A DNA stretch of 64,000 nucleotides, taken from NCBI GenBank assembly GCA_036378535.1, contig DASUWH010000079.1, forward strand, positions 62,001-126,000. The letters are read 5' to 3'. Source of the DNA: Gp1-AA122 sp036378535 (GTDB taxonomy: Bacteria; Acidobacteriota; Terriglobia; Terriglobales; Acidobacteriaceae). Under the pieces are notes generated by a model. That model made no database searches and had not been told where the DNA came from. It worked only from the letters and a program-made list of their open reading frames with translations. The position numbers were made by a program, and so were the translations under genes. Below are positions 14,599 to 25,100 of this stretch, one piece after another. How positions within the stretch are numbered: position 1 is the stretch's first letter; each line of letters opens with the position of its first letter.

Positions 14599-15963
14599 AT
14601 GGCAACGCGACGCACTAGTGTGAAAAACAGCGAGAAGTCGAAGAATCAGGGCGGTCCCATCCAGCCCGCCAAAGGGAAACTTGGGGTGATGATCCCCGGC
14701 ATGGGCGCGGTCGCAACCACTTTTGTCGCGGGCGTAGAAGCCGTGCGCAAAGGATTGGCTAAGCCCATCGGTTCGCTCACCCAGATGGGTACCATTCGGC
14801 TTGGCAAGCGCACTGACAACACCTCGCCGACTATCCAGGATTTTGTTCCCCTGGCCGGGTTGAATGACCTCGTCTTCACCGGCTGGGACATCTTCGAAGA
14901 TGACATGTACACCGCCGCCAGCAAGGCCGGTGTGCTGGAGAAAGAACTTCTGCAGCAGGTGAAACCCTTCCTGTCTTCGATCAAGCCGCGCCAGGCTGTT
15001 TTTGACCGCAACTATGTGCGCAAGCTCGACGGTCGCAATGTGAAGAAGGGCAAGAACAAGATGGAGCTTGCCGAACAGGTCCGCGAAGACATTCGCGAGT
15101 TCAGGAAATCTTCCGGCGCCGACCGCCTGGTGACCATCTGGTGCGGGTCCACCGAAATCTTTTTGCAGCCCACCGCTGTTCATGCGGACCAGAAATCGTT
15201 CGAGAAGGGTCTGCAGCAGAATGACGAGAACATTGCGCCTTCCATGATCTATTGCTATGCCTCGCTGATGGAGGGAATTCCGTTCGCCAATGGCGCGCCC
15301 AACCTTACCGCCGACCTTCCAGTAATGCTTGAACTCTCGAAGCGGAACGAGGCGCCGATCTGCGGGAAAGATTTCAAGACCGGGCAGACGTTGATGAAGA
15401 CTATTCTGGCGCCGGGGTTCAAGGCAAGGCTGCTAGGCGTCAGCGGCTGGTACTCGACCAACATTCTTGGCAACCGCGACGGCGAGGTGCTCGACGATCC
15501 CGCGTCCTTCAAGACCAAGGAAGAATCCAAGCTGGGCGTGCTCGAGCATATTCTTCAGCCGAACCTGTATCCCGAGCTGTACAAGAACATCTTCCATAAA
15601 GTTCGCATTAACTACTACCCGCCGCGTGGTGATAACAAAGAGGGTTGGGACAATATCGATATTTTCGGCTGGTTGGGCTATCCCATGCAGATCAAGGTGG
15701 ATTTCCTCTGCCGCGACTCGATTCTGGCCGCGCCGATCGTCCTCGACCTGGTGTTATTCCTCGACCTGGCGCACCGCAGTTCCGAGCTGTGCGGTCTAGG
15801 CATTCAGGAATGGTTAAGCTTTTACTTTAAGTCTCCCATGACGGTGCCAGGGCTCTATCCGGAGCACGATCTCTTCATTCAGTCGATGAAGCTCAAGAAC
15901 ACGCTGCGGCACCTGAAGGGCGAGGAACTGATCACGCACTTGGGGTTGGAGTATTACGACTGA
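14599..15963 (+). CDS. ino1: Inositol-3-phosphate synthase
   Basis: A 454-residue NAD-dependent enzyme that converts glucose 6-phosphate to inositol 3-phosphate, the committed step of inositol synthesis. The N-terminal Rossmann segment is KLGVMIPGMGAVATTFVAG after a 26-residue polar lead. The central catalytic domain includes DFKTGQTLMKTILAPGF and LLGVSGWYSTNILGNRDGEV (about 255-297), and the C-terminal region has DFLCRDSILAAPIVLDL. Start at ATG 14599 with AAGGAAG about 10 bases upstream. It is the only gene in its transcription unit as far as visible. In bacteria the product can feed inositol lipids or inositol-based solutes; which applies here is unknown. Confidence 0.94.
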   Translation: MATRRTSVKNSEKSKNQGGPIQPAKGKLGVMIPGMGAVATTFVAGVEAVRKGLAKPIGSLTQMGTIRLGKRTDNTSPTIQDFVPLAGLNDLVFTGWDIFEDDMYTAASKAGVLEKELLQQVKPFLSSIKPRQAVFDRNYVRKLDGRNVKKGKNKMELAEQVREDIREFRKSSGADRLVTIWCGSTEIFLQPTAVHADQKSFEKGLQQNDENIAPSMIYCYASLMEGIPFANGAPNLTADLPVMLELSKRNEAPICGKDFKTGQTLMKTILAPGFKARLLGVSGWYSTNILGNRDGEVLDDPASFKTKEESKLGVLEHILQPNLYPELYKNIFHKVRINYYPPRGDNKEGWDNIDIFGWLGYPMQIKVDFLCRDSILAAPIVLDLVLFLDLAHRSSELCGLGIQEWLSFYFKSPMTVPGLYPEHDLFIQSMKLKNTLRHLKGEELITHLGLEYYD

Positions 15964-16027
15964 TCGCGTGGCGCGGGCATTCCAGCCCGCGTCTTACTGA
16001 ATGGAACGACGCATGTGTCTCGTCGCG

Positions 16028-17368
16028 TCATGCTCGAGCCGTTCCCTTTCTATAATCGTCAAACTTCTCCAGAAACCGCTCAATATCCCTCCGCCTCAGG
16101 TAGTACGGCGTCGACAACCGCAGCTTCGACGGCTCACCCCCGCGGATACGAATCTTGTGGTTCTTCCACAACCAGTTTTCTAAATCCATGCGTTTGATTG
16201 GCGGCACGTTCACAGTCGTGATCGCACAGCGTAACGCCGGGTCGGGCGAGGTCCACGATTCGGCGCCGCGCTTCTGCATCTCTCCCAAGATGTAGTCGGC
16301 CATCTGCCTATGACGCTTTTCAATCCGGTCTAAGCCAATCTGATTCGCCATCTCGATCGAGGCGCGCAATCCCCACAGCGCGGGCACATTCGAGCTGCCG
16401 ATGCGCTGAAAGCGTTCGGCACGCAGCTGGGGCTCGTCCCAGCCCTCGGTCGCAATAGTGCTCCAGAGTCGGTCGATAATCTCGTCGCGCACGTAAAGGA
16501 ATCCTGACCCTTTGGGCGACATCAGCCATTTATGCGGGCTGGCACTGTACATGTCACAGCCAATCTCCGAAATATTGAGCTTCATCATGCCGGGAACGTG
16601 CGCGCCGTCTACAGCGGACAGAATTCCTTTGGAGCGCGCCAGCCCGCAAATCTCTTTCGCCGGCAGCACCACGCCAGTCGCCGTCGTGATATGGCTGAAG
16701 AAGACAATGCGGGTCTGCGGCGTGATGGCGTCATTGAACAGATTCAGCACCTGGGCGGAATTCTGCACAGGTTTCGGCAGCGTGATTTTCTTTACGACGA
16801 TGCCATATCGCTTGGCTCGCAGATTCCAGGGATGTTCGCCGCCGGGATGCTCCTGGTCGGTCATCAGAACTTCGTCGCCCGGTTTCATGTCCACGCCATT
16901 GGCGATGTAGTTGTTCGCTTCGGTCGCATTGCGGAGTAGGGCAATCTCGTCGCGCTTGCACCCCACAAACGCAGCCAACGGATCGCGAAATTCGTTCCAC
17001 GCCGCGTAGCCCCAGATGGGGTAATCCTCGGGATCGTCCTGCGCCATTTTTTCGGTCTGGTTGTAGCCGTCAAAGATGGCGCGCAACACCGGCGTGGGGC
17101 TGGAACCAACTGTGCCGTTGTTCAGGTAGACCTCGTCCTCGGGGATTAAGAACAATTTCCGGATCGCGTTCCAGTACGCTTCCTGGTCGGTGTCGTACAG
17201 GCTGCGATCCGGCAACGATGGCGCCGCGGATGATTTCTGCGCGAACAACGGACTAGCCAGACCTAACGCTCCAATCGAGCTGGCGGCAGTGAGAAAGTTG
17301 CGTCGGTCCAATGGCACCTCGTGGATGCTCAGTAGAGACGTTGCTTGCAACGTCTCCGGCGCTGGCAA
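16028..17368 (-). CDS. Tat-exported class V aminotransferase-like protein (isopenicillin N epimerase-like)
   Basis: A 446-residue PLP-fold protein. The N-terminus has a twin-arginine signal (LDRRNFLTAASSIGALGLAS), so it is probably folded with cofactor and exported. The PLP lysine lies in YSASPHKWLMSPKG, and the cofactor-binding aspartate in ILSAVDGAHVPG. The general shape (LRNATEANNYIANG near 145) matches the NifS/isopenicillin N epimerase-like branch rather than a true desulfurase, since no mobile-loop cysteine is seen. Exported PLP enzymes of this kind are recurrent in acidobacteria; the substrate is not known. Confidence 0.88.
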   Translation of the reverse strand: MPAPETLQATSLLSIHEVPLDRRNFLTAASSIGALGLASPLFAQKSSAAPSLPDRSLYDTDQEAYWNAIRKLFLIPEDEVYLNNGTVGSSPTPVLRAIFDGYNQTEKMAQDDPEDYPIWGYAAWNEFRDPLAAFVGCKRDEIALLRNATEANNYIANGVDMKPGDEVLMTDQEHPGGEHPWNLRAKRYGIVVKKITLPKPVQNSAQVLNLFNDAITPQTRIVFFSHITTATGVVLPAKEICGLARSKGILSAVDGAHVPGMMKLNISEIGCDMYSASPHKWLMSPKGSGFLYVRDEIIDRLWSTIATEGWDEPQLRAERFQRIGSSNVPALWGLRASIEMANQIGLDRIEKRHRQMADYILGEMQKRGAESWTSPDPALRCAITTVNVPPIKRMDLENWLWKNHKIRIRGGEPSKLRLSTPYYLRRRDIERFLEKFDDYRKGTARA

Positions 17369-17420
17369 TGGTACGACTCGATGACCTCAGCCGCAAGCGC
17401 AGTGATACCATCTCGGCATT

Positions 17421-18701
17421 ATGAGAAAAGTTCTAGCCGCTCTCGTGCTCGCATGCCTGCCTGTCACCTACGTATTCGCGCAATCGGAAACGTCTTCTAA
17501 GCCCATCGTGCTCCATGCTGCGCGCCTGCTGGATATCGAATCAGGACGAACGACCAAACCCGGCGAAGTTCTGGTGCGTGGCGATCGTATTGCCGAAGTT
17601 GGACCATCCGTGACCCACCCTGCGGGTGCCGAGGTGATTGATCTCGGCGATACCACGCTCATGCCCGGCCTGATCGACGCCCACATTCACCTCTTTCTCC
17701 ACCCTGGCGCCGAGGACCTGCAGACCGTTGAGGAATCCGTGCCCCAGCGAACAATCATTGCCCTGTCTGCCGCGCGCGACGACCTGATGGCAGGATTTAC
17801 CGCGGAGCGCGATATGGGCACCGAGGGCGCCGGTTCGGCCGATAGCGCCGTGCGCGACGCCATCAACCAGGGCACGTATCCGGGCCCGCGGCTGCGGGTC
17901 AGCGGCAATGCCATCGATATCCTGGGCGGCCACGAAGATGCCATTCACTACAATCCCGCGCAGCATGTCCTGTCGAATGCCACCTACGCCAATAATGCCG
18001 ATGAACTGGTCGCAGCCATTCGCCAACAGTTCAAAGAGGGAGCCGATTTCATAAAGATTTATGAGACCGGACCCGATTCTCTGCGCGACGGAAAATGGTC
18101 AACGCCTTTTCAGTACACCGAAGCGCAACTCAGTGCCGCGATTCAAGAAGCGGCGCGGGTGGGAAAGCGCGTTGCCGTGCACGCAACCGGAGAGCCGGGA
18201 GCACTCTTTGCCGCGAAAGCGGGTGTGGAATCTGTTGATCATGCAGATTATTTAAGCGACGAGACCATCCGGGTGATGCGCGAAAAACAAATCTACGCGG
18301 TGCCGACTTTTACCATTTCCGAATATTTTGCCGATCATGCCGCCAGCTCTGCCCAGTCCCAAGTCGAGCACCAGATGCTCGATTTTCACGCGCAGGAATT
18401 CCGCAAGCAGCTGGCCGCGGGTGTACCGATGGCAGTCGGATCCGATGTCGGCCCCTTTCCGCACGGAACGCAGGCGCGCGAATTCGTCTTGATGGTGAAA
18501 TACGGCATGACTCCGCTGGCCACGCTGCAAGCGGACTTGATCAATGGCGCCAAGTTGCTGCGATGGGAGGGACAGATCGGCGCATTGAAGCCCGGCTACT
18601 TCGCCGACCTAATCGCCGTTCCCGGCGACCCGCTTCAGGACATCTCCGTTCTGCAGAAGGTCACTTTCGTGATGAAGGGCGGAACGGTTTATCGTAAGTA
18701 G
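17421..18701 (+). CDS. Secreted metal-dependent amidohydrolase
   Basis: A 426-residue TIM-barrel hydrolase of the imidazolonepropionase/Xaa-Pro dipeptidase-like branch. Signal peptide MRKVLAALVLACLPVTYVFA. Metal ligands are visible: GLIDAHIHLFLHP (HxH), a probable bridging lysine in DFIKIYETG, RVAVHATGEPG, and ESVDHADYL, with the catalytic aspartate in AVGSDVGPFPHG. The C-terminus ends in the usual small beta domain (GYFADLIAVPGDPLQDIS). It is divergent from the aminotransferase-like gene, 52 bp apart, so the two probably share a promoter region. A 260-bp gap after it shows no clear feature. Confidence 0.92.
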   Translation: MRKVLAALVLACLPVTYVFAQSETSSKPIVLHAARLLDIESGRTTKPGEVLVRGDRIAEVGPSVTHPAGAEVIDLGDTTLMPGLIDAHIHLFLHPGAEDLQTVEESVPQRTIIALSAARDDLMAGFTAERDMGTEGAGSADSAVRDAINQGTYPGPRLRVSGNAIDILGGHEDAIHYNPAQHVLSNATYANNADELVAAIRQQFKEGADFIKIYETGPDSLRDGKWSTPFQYTEAQLSAAIQEAARVGKRVAVHATGEPGALFAAKAGVESVDHADYLSDETIRVMREKQIYAVPTFTISEYFADHAASSAQSQVEHQMLDFHAQEFRKQLAAGVPMAVGSDVGPFPHGTQAREFVLMVKYGMTPLATLQADLINGAKLLRWEGQIGALKPGYFADLIAVPGDPLQDISVLQKVTFVMKGGTVYRK

Positions 18702-18961
18702 TCCGCCGGTCTAAGGCGTTTCACTTAGTCACAAATGCTGTCTCTTATGTCTTCAATAAACCCTGGTTCTCTGGAATTAATTTGCTTGTGAGTAGATGCC
18801 TCGCTAGACTGCGTTCAAGTTAGCTCGCGTCATCGCGCGCTTCGTTTTAACTAAACAAACAATTTAGCTGCGGCGGCAGGTATCGCGTGGCACTGCGCGA
18901 ACTGCGTTCCGGCCTAATGATCGCGCAAGCTGGAGATTCCAAAAACCAAGCTGGAGAATTT

Positions 18962-20077
18962 ATGCAGAAGTACACCCTCCCCTTTTTGCTTCTTGTGGTT
19001 TCGTCGGCCTTCGCCGGCGTCACTGTGACCTCCCCTGCTAACAACAGCACCGATGCCAGTCCGGTGCATTACGTCGCCACCGCCACCACTTCCTGCTCGA
19101 AAGGTGTGGCTGCGATGGGCATCTATACCGCCCCCGGCGTGCTGGCTTACAAAGTAAATGGAGCCAGCCTGAATACCAGCCTGCCCCTGAACGCCGGAAC
19201 CTACAACACGGTCGTTCAGGACTGGGATAACTGCGGCGGCTACGCCAAAACGCCGATCACGATTACGGTTTCCGGTGGGGGTGGAGGATCTGTTCCCCCA
19301 AGCAGTCACGTGTTTCTGCTTGTCGAAGAGAACCACAGCTATAGCCAGGTGATTGGCAATTCCTCGATGCCGTATCTGAACAGTCTTGCCAATAAATACG
19401 GTCTCGCCCTCAAGTATTACGCCAATACGCATCCCTCCATCGGCAACTACTTCATGATGACAACCGGCCAGATCATCACCAACAACGACGGTGACTGCGG
19501 CACGGTCTCGAACGACAACATCGTCCGCCACCTGATCACGGCAGGCAAAACCTGGAAGTCTTATGCCGAAAGCTTGCCTTACCCCGCCTACACGGGTTGC
19601 GACACCGGCGCCTACGTGAAACGCCACAATCCCTTCTCGTACTTCACCGACGTGGTCAACAGCAGCACCGAGAAATGGAACCTGGTGCCGTTCACGCAGT
19701 TCTCGAAAGACCTGGCCAATAATCAGTTGCCCGAGTTTTCCTTCATCGCCCCCAACGTGAACGATGACGCGCACAATGGCACGTTGTCGCAAGCCGATTA
19801 CTGGCTGAAGCAAAACATTGCCCCTCTGCTGGCCAGTTCGCTGTTCCAGAAAGATGGCATCCTGATCATTGTCTTCGACGAATCGGTAAGCAGCGATACC
19901 CAGGGTGGCGGCGGTCACGTCGCTGCGCTGGTGATTGGCCCCAAGGTGTTGCCGGGACACAAATCGAGCGTCACCTACCAGCACCAGAACACTCTGAAGA
20001 CGCTGATGCAGGCCCTTGGCCTGACCACCTTCCCCGGAGCTGCCACCAACAGTTCCGCCATGGGCGATTTCTTCTAG
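18962..20077 (+). CDS. Secreted phosphoesterase with N-terminal Ig-like domain
   Basis: A 371-residue protein. Signal peptide MQKYTLPFLLLVVSSAFA, then a small beta-rich domain (about 19-110) typical of acidobacterial proteins, a GGGGGS linker, and a phosphoesterase domain. The domain starts HVFLLVEENHSYSQVIGN, has NTHPSIGNYFMMTTG and FIAPNVNDDAHNG, and closes with ILIIVFDESV and GGGGHVAALVIGP. These blocks match the phospholipase C/acid phosphatase superfamily. Start at ATG 18962, with GGAG nearby; a GTG at 18887 would bury the signal peptide. A strong terminator follows 18 bp after the stop. Confidence 0.88.
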   Translation: MQKYTLPFLLLVVSSAFAGVTVTSPANNSTDASPVHYVATATTSCSKGVAAMGIYTAPGVLAYKVNGASLNTSLPLNAGTYNTVVQDWDNCGGYAKTPITITVSGGGGGSVPPSSHVFLLVEENHSYSQVIGNSSMPYLNSLANKYGLALKYYANTHPSIGNYFMMTTGQIITNNDGDCGTVSNDNIVRHLITAGKTWKSYAESLPYPAYTGCDTGAYVKRHNPFSYFTDVVNSSTEKWNLVPFTQFSKDLANNQLPEFSFIAPNVNDDAHNGTLSQADYWLKQNIAPLLASSLFQKDGILIIVFDESVSSDTQGGGGHVAALVIGPKVLPGHKSSVTYQHQNTLKTLMQALGLTTFPGAATNSSAMGDFF

Positions 20078-20094
20078 AACGCTCCCTCGCTCGC

Positions 20095-20125
20095 GGCCGG
20101 GATGCTACCCATCCCGGCCTTTTTT
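20095..20125 (+). terminator. Rho-independent terminator after the phosphoesterase
   Basis: GGCCGGGAT (20095-20103) and ATCCCGGCC (20111-20119) form a perfect 9-bp stem with a 7-base loop, followed by six T residues. Confidence 0.93.
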
Positions 20126-20169
20126 CTGCGTGGGTTGCATGTCCTTGACAACTCATGTTTCATTCGGTA

Positions 20170-20195
20170 GAGGTAAGTGGGTACTTACTTACCTC
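20170..20195 (+). promoter_or_regulatory. Palindromic operator in front of the TetR gene
   Basis: GAGGTAAGT (20170-20178) is exactly inverted as ACTTACCTC (20187-20195), with an inner AAGT/ACTT pair. A consensus -35 box TTGACA lies at 20145-20150, which puts the palindrome across the expected -10 and start region; the -10 itself is poor. The arrangement fits autoregulation by the TetR protein encoded 5 bp further on. Confidence 0.72.
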
Positions 20196-20199
20196 GACC

Positions 20200-20895
20200 A
20201 TGGCTACCGCTCCAGCCCGCCTAACTGCCGCCCATCGGCGAGAGCAGATCCTGGCGGTGGCGACCACCCTGTTCGCCCGCCAGGGATTCAAGGGCACCAC
20301 CACCAAGGAAATCGCCGCCCACGCCGGCGTCACCGAAGCCCTCATATTCCGGCACTTTCCCTCCAAAGAAGAGCTCTACTGGGCGGTCATCGAAGCCAAG
20401 ATCCAGGACAATTCTCCCCAGGAACGTATGCGGACGCGGCTGCAGGAGAAGGGAACGGATGCTGAAATTTTGTCCGGACTTGCGCAGGATATTCTCGAGC
20501 GCCGAGCCCAGGACCAGACGCTCTCCCGCCTGCTGCTCTACAGCGCCCTGGAAAATCACGGCTTATCCCAGCGTTTCTTCCGTTCTTTCATTTCAGGTTA
20601 TTACGGCCTGCTGGCCGATTACATCGAGCGCCGCACGATAGAGGGTGTCTTTCGCCCGGTTGACCCCATGCTGGCTGCCCGTGCCTTTCTGGGCATGATC
20701 ATTTATCACTCCTGGGTACAGGAGCTTTTTGGGGGGAAACGTTACCAGAAATTATCCGTCCAACAGGTAAGCCGGACGCTGGTGGACGTGTGGCTGCAGG
20801 GCATGCTACAGCCGGTTCGAAAAAATAAGGGCCATCAATGCGGGAATGGGGATCATCCGGCCCTTCAGGAGCGAAAACGTGCTTCGCGATCATAA
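20200..20895 (+). CDS. TetR family transcriptional regulator
   Basis: A 231-residue repressor. Residues about 10-57 form the helix-turn-helix domain, with TTLFARQGFKGTTTKEIAAH and GVTEALIFRHFPSKEELYWA, the standard TetR pattern. The rest is the helical ligand-binding domain; the C-terminal 20 residues are charged and continue over the start of the next gene. I use ATG 20200, because an in-frame ATG at 20155 would place the operator inside the coding sequence. No ribosome site is visible. The following efflux genes overlap it by 17 bp, so the three form one operon and the regulator probably controls the pump. Confidence 0.9.
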   Translation: MATAPARLTAAHRREQILAVATTLFARQGFKGTTTKEIAAHAGVTEALIFRHFPSKEELYWAVIEAKIQDNSPQERMRTRLQEKGTDAEILSGLAQDILERRAQDQTLSRLLLYSALENHGLSQRFFRSFISGYYGLLADYIERRTIEGVFRPVDPMLAARAFLGMIIYHSWVQELFGGKRYQKLSVQQVSRTLVDVWLQGMLQPVRKNKGHQCGNGDHPALQERKRASRS

Positions 20896-22129
20896 ACTCG
20901 CGGGCGAGGCGCCCGCGCTGCACAGCTGTTCATTTGCGAAAAGGGCGGGGGCAGAGCTTGTCCTGACTGCGGCTCTCCTGGCTCTCGCCGCTTGTTCGCG
21001 AGGCAAAGCTTCGGCGGCGCCGACGTTCCCGCCGGTTCCGGTGCTAGCCGCCACGGTCGAGAAAAAAGATATGCCCGTGGAACTGCAGGCCATAGGCTCG
21101 GTCGAGGCTTATTCCAGCGTCACCGTGAAGACCCAGGTCACCGGTGAACTGACCGGCGTTTATTTCAAAGAGGGACAGGACGTAAACAAGGGTGACCTGC
21201 TGTTTACCCTCGATAAACGGCCTTTCGAAGCGGATTTAAAGAAGCAGGAAGCGACCCTGGCCCATGACATTGCGCAAGCGAAGCTGGCGCATCTAGATGC
21301 GGAGCGCTATGAGGGGCTGTACAAGCAGGGGGTTGTTTCGAAGCAACAGTACGATCAGGCCGTGGCCAACGCCGAGGCTCTCGATGCGGCCGTGCAAGCG
21401 GATAAAGCAGCTGTTGAGAATGCCAAGGTCCAGTTGATCTACTGCTCGATCTATTCCCCCATTAACGGGCGCACCGGTACCCTGATGATTCATCAGGGCA
21501 ACATGATCAAGGCCAACGACACGCCTTTCTTGATCAACATCAACCAGGTACAACCCATCTATGTCGCCTTTACCGTCCCGGAGCAGTACCTGGCTGACAT
21601 CAAGCGGTTCGCCTCCACCGGGAAGTTACCGGTACAGGCGACTATCCAGGGCGACAGCCGGCCCATCGTGGGCAAATTGAGTTTTATTGATAACACCGTG
21701 GACGCGGCAACCGGCACTATCAAGCTGAAGGGTGAGTTTGCCAACGCGGACCGGCGCCTGTGGCCGGCGCAGTTCGTGAATGTCACCCTGGTTTTACATA
21801 CGCAGCCCAATGCCGTGGTGGTTCCGTCCCAGGCCGTGCAGAATGGCCAGCAGGGGCAGTTTGTTTTCGTCATTAAACCGGATAAGACGGTGGAGATGCG
21901 GCCGATTACCGTCAACCGGACCAGCAGCGGCCAGACCATCATCGACGCCGGTGTCAGACCCGGCGAGCAGGTCGTCACCGATGGCCAATTGCGTTTAGTG
22001 CCTGGATCACGAATCGAGATCAAGCAGTCCATCGCTCCGGCAACCGGACCAGCCGGCGCGCCACCGACTGCTCAGATGAACCCGCTGCTGACCTTTCAAT
22101 CCGGATCCGTAATGGATTTACTGTCATGA
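20879..22129 (+). CDS. RND efflux periplasmic adaptor (MdtA/AcrA-like lipoprotein)
   Basis: A 416-residue membrane fusion protein. A lipobox LLALAAC follows the N-terminal hydrophobic stretch, so it is probably lipid-anchored in the periplasm. Beta-barrel and biotinyl-lipoyl halves flank a coiled-coil hairpin (about 115-185, KKQEATLAHDIAQAKLAHLD). Typical blocks are GSVEAYSSVTVKTQVTGELT and SPINGRTGTLMIHQGNMIKA. I choose GTG 20879, which has AGGAG 7 bases upstream; the longer ATG version at 20846 overlaps tetR further. The stop overlaps the pump start (ATGA). Confidence 0.93.
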   Translation: MLRDHKLAGEAPALHSCSFAKRAGAELVLTAALLALAACSRGKASAAPTFPPVPVLAATVEKKDMPVELQAIGSVEAYSSVTVKTQVTGELTGVYFKEGQDVNKGDLLFTLDKRPFEADLKKQEATLAHDIAQAKLAHLDAERYEGLYKQGVVSKQQYDQAVANAEALDAAVQADKAAVENAKVQLIYCSIYSPINGRTGTLMIHQGNMIKANDTPFLININQVQPIYVAFTVPEQYLADIKRFASTGKLPVQATIQGDSRPIVGKLSFIDNTVDAATGTIKLKGEFANADRRLWPAQFVNVTLVLHTQPNAVVVPSQAVQNGQQGQFVFVIKPDKTVEMRPITVNRTSSGQTIIDAGVRPGEQVVTDGQLRLVPGSRIEIKQSIAPATGPAGAPPTAQMNPLLTFQSGSVMDLLS

Positions 22130-25100
22130 ACGTTGCCGAACTGTTCATCAAGCGTCCGGTCATGACCACCCTGGTCATGTTGGCCATTCTTCTGTTTGGC
22201 ATCATGGCGTACCGGACTCTGCCGGTGAGCGATCTGCCGAACGTGGACTTTCCCACCGTCCTGGTATCGGCCAGCTTACCGGGCGCAACCCCGGACACCA
22301 TGGCATCGGCAGTGGCCATGCCGCTGGAGAAGCAGTTCTCCACCATTGCCGGCATCGACTCCATGACCTCCACCAGCACCCAGGGTTCGACGCAGATTAC
22401 TCTGCAATTCAACCTGAGCCGCAGCCTGGATGCGGCAGCACAGGACGTCAATTCCATGATCGCGAAAGCCGGGCGCGATCTGCCGCAGAGCATGCCCTAT
22501 CCGCCTTCTTATCAGAAGGTCAATCCAGCTGATTCGCCCATCTTGTATCTGTCGCTGAGTTCACCAACGCTGCGTCTCTCCGATGTTGATGAATATGCCG
22601 AAACCCTGATCGCGCAGCGCGTCTCCATGATCGACGGCGTCGCGCAGGTCAGTGTTTATGGCGCGCAGAAGTATGCCGTTCACGTGAAGCTCGATCCTAA
22701 AGAATTGGCGAGCCGGCAGATTGGCACCGACGATGTCACCAACGCCATCGCCGCCGGCAATGTGAATCAGCCCACCGGGATTCTGTACGGTAAACACCGG
22801 TCGTTCGTCGTGCAGGCGAATGGGCAATTGGCCAAAGCGGCTGATTACGCTCCCCTGATCGTCGCTTATCGCAACGGCGCCCCGGTGCGCCTGAAAGACC
22901 TGGGCCAGGTGGTGGATGGAGTCGAGGTCGATAAAACCGCCAGCTGGTTTTTTGATCGAACCAACGGATTGCGCCGCGCCATCGTGTTGGCCATTCAGCG
23001 GCAGCCGGGAACCAACACCGTCGAAGTGGTGGACTCAATCAAGAAATTGCTGCCTACCTTCCGCCAGCAGATGCCGCCCTCGGTCTACATGGAAATTCTT
23101 TACGACCGGTCGGTGTCGATCCGCGACTCGGTCAACGACGTCAAGTTCACGTTATTTCTGGCGCTGGTGCTCGTCATTCTCGTCATATTCCTGTTCTTGA
23201 GAAATCTGTCGGCTACTGCCATTCCCAGCCTGGCTCTGCCCATGAGCATCATCGGTACGTTCGCGGTGATGTACGTCATGGGGTACTCGCTCGACAATCT
23301 CTCCCTGATGGCGCTCACCCTGTCCGTAGGCTTTGTCGTAGACGACGCTATCGTGATGCTGGAGAACATCGTCCGCCACATGGAACACGGGGAAGCTCCC
23401 ATGGAGGCCGCCTTCAAGGGCGCGAAGGAAATCGGCTTTACCATCATCTCGATGACATTGTCGCTCGCGGCAGTGTTCATTCCGGTGCTGTTCATGAGCG
23501 GCATTCTCGGGCGCCTGTTGCACGAATTCGCGGTGACGATTACGGCCGCCATTCTGGTATCAGGCTTCGTCTCGCTCAGCCTGACACCTATGTTGTGCAG
23601 TCGCTTTCTGCGTCCGGTCAGCCAGGAGCGCCATGGCAAGCTCTATGCCGCCTCGGAACGATTTTTCGACGGAATGCTCAACGTTTACGACCGTACGCTG
23701 CGGGTAGCCTTGAGCTATCGGGCAACCACCATGCTGGTTTCGGCAGCTGTGCTGGTCGCGACTGTGTATCTATTCGTCATCACCCCGAAAGGCTTCTTGC
23801 CGGATGAGGACACGGGCCAAATCTTCATTTTTACGGAAGGAGCTCAGGGAATTTCATTCGACGCCATGGTGCAGCATCAATTGGCCCTCACCCAGGTAGT
23901 CATGAAACAGCCGTGGGTCGAGTCCTTCATGTCGACAGCTGCGGGCGGGAATGCCGGACGATTATTCGTAAAGCTGACCCCGCGCAAGACGCGCAAGTCC
24001 GCTATGGAATTGGTCCAGGAGATACGGCCCAAGCTGGCTCAGATACCGGGAATCGCGGCTTACCCGCAGGTGCTGCCGCCCATTCGCGTCGGCGGCAATC
24101 TGACCAAGAGCCAGTACCAGTTCACACTGCAGGATCCGGATACGCACGAGCTCTACGAGTACGCGCCCAAGCTGGAAAGCAAGCTGCGCAACGATCCCAG
24201 GTTCCGCAACTTGCTCCAGGATGTGACTACCGACTTGTTGATCAAAAATCCGCAGGTGAATGTGGACATCGATCGTGACAAGGCTTCCGCCCTCGGGGTC
24301 ACCGCGAGCCAGGTGGAAGACGCGCTGAACACGGCTTATAGCCAGCGCCAGGTTTCCACCATTTACGCGCCCAACAACGCGTATCGGGTGATCACGGAAA
24401 CCGAAGACCAGTATCAACTCGATCCCTCGCTGCTTTCACTCTTGTATGTACACTCGGCAGCAGGCCAACTGGTGCCGCTCAATGCGTTGGCGAAGCTCAC
24501 CTACAATGTCGGGCCGCTCAGCATCAATCACCTCGGCCAGCTCCCGGCGGTGACGCTCTCGTTCAATCTCCGGCCCGGCGTTTCCCTCGGTGACGCTGTA
24601 GACGCCGTGAACAAAGAAGCGCAGCAGATGCTGCCCTCCACCATCAGCACTAGTTTCCAGGGAACGGCACAAGCCTTTCAGTCATCCGTGACCGGTCTGG
24701 GCTTGCTGCTGGCCATGGCGATTCTGGTCATCTATATCGTGCTCGGGATTTTGTATGAGAGCTTTATTCATCCCATCACCATTCTCTCCGGCCTGCCCTC
24801 GGCCGGATTTGGAGCCTTGCTTACCCTGCTGCTGTTCCATGTTGACCTCAGTCTGTATGCTTTTGTCGGAATCATCATGTTGGTCGGCATCGTCAAGAAG
24901 AATGCCATCATGATGATTGATGTCGCTTTGGAGAAGCAGCGGGCCTCGGGAGAAAGCGCCCGCGATGCCATTCACCAGGGTGCTCTGCTGCGCTTCCGCC
25001 CCATCATGATGACCACCATGGCAGCCCTCATGGGGACGCTGCCCATTGCCTTAGGAATCGGCGCCGGTGCCGAGTCCCGGCGGCCTCTAGGGCTGGCCGT

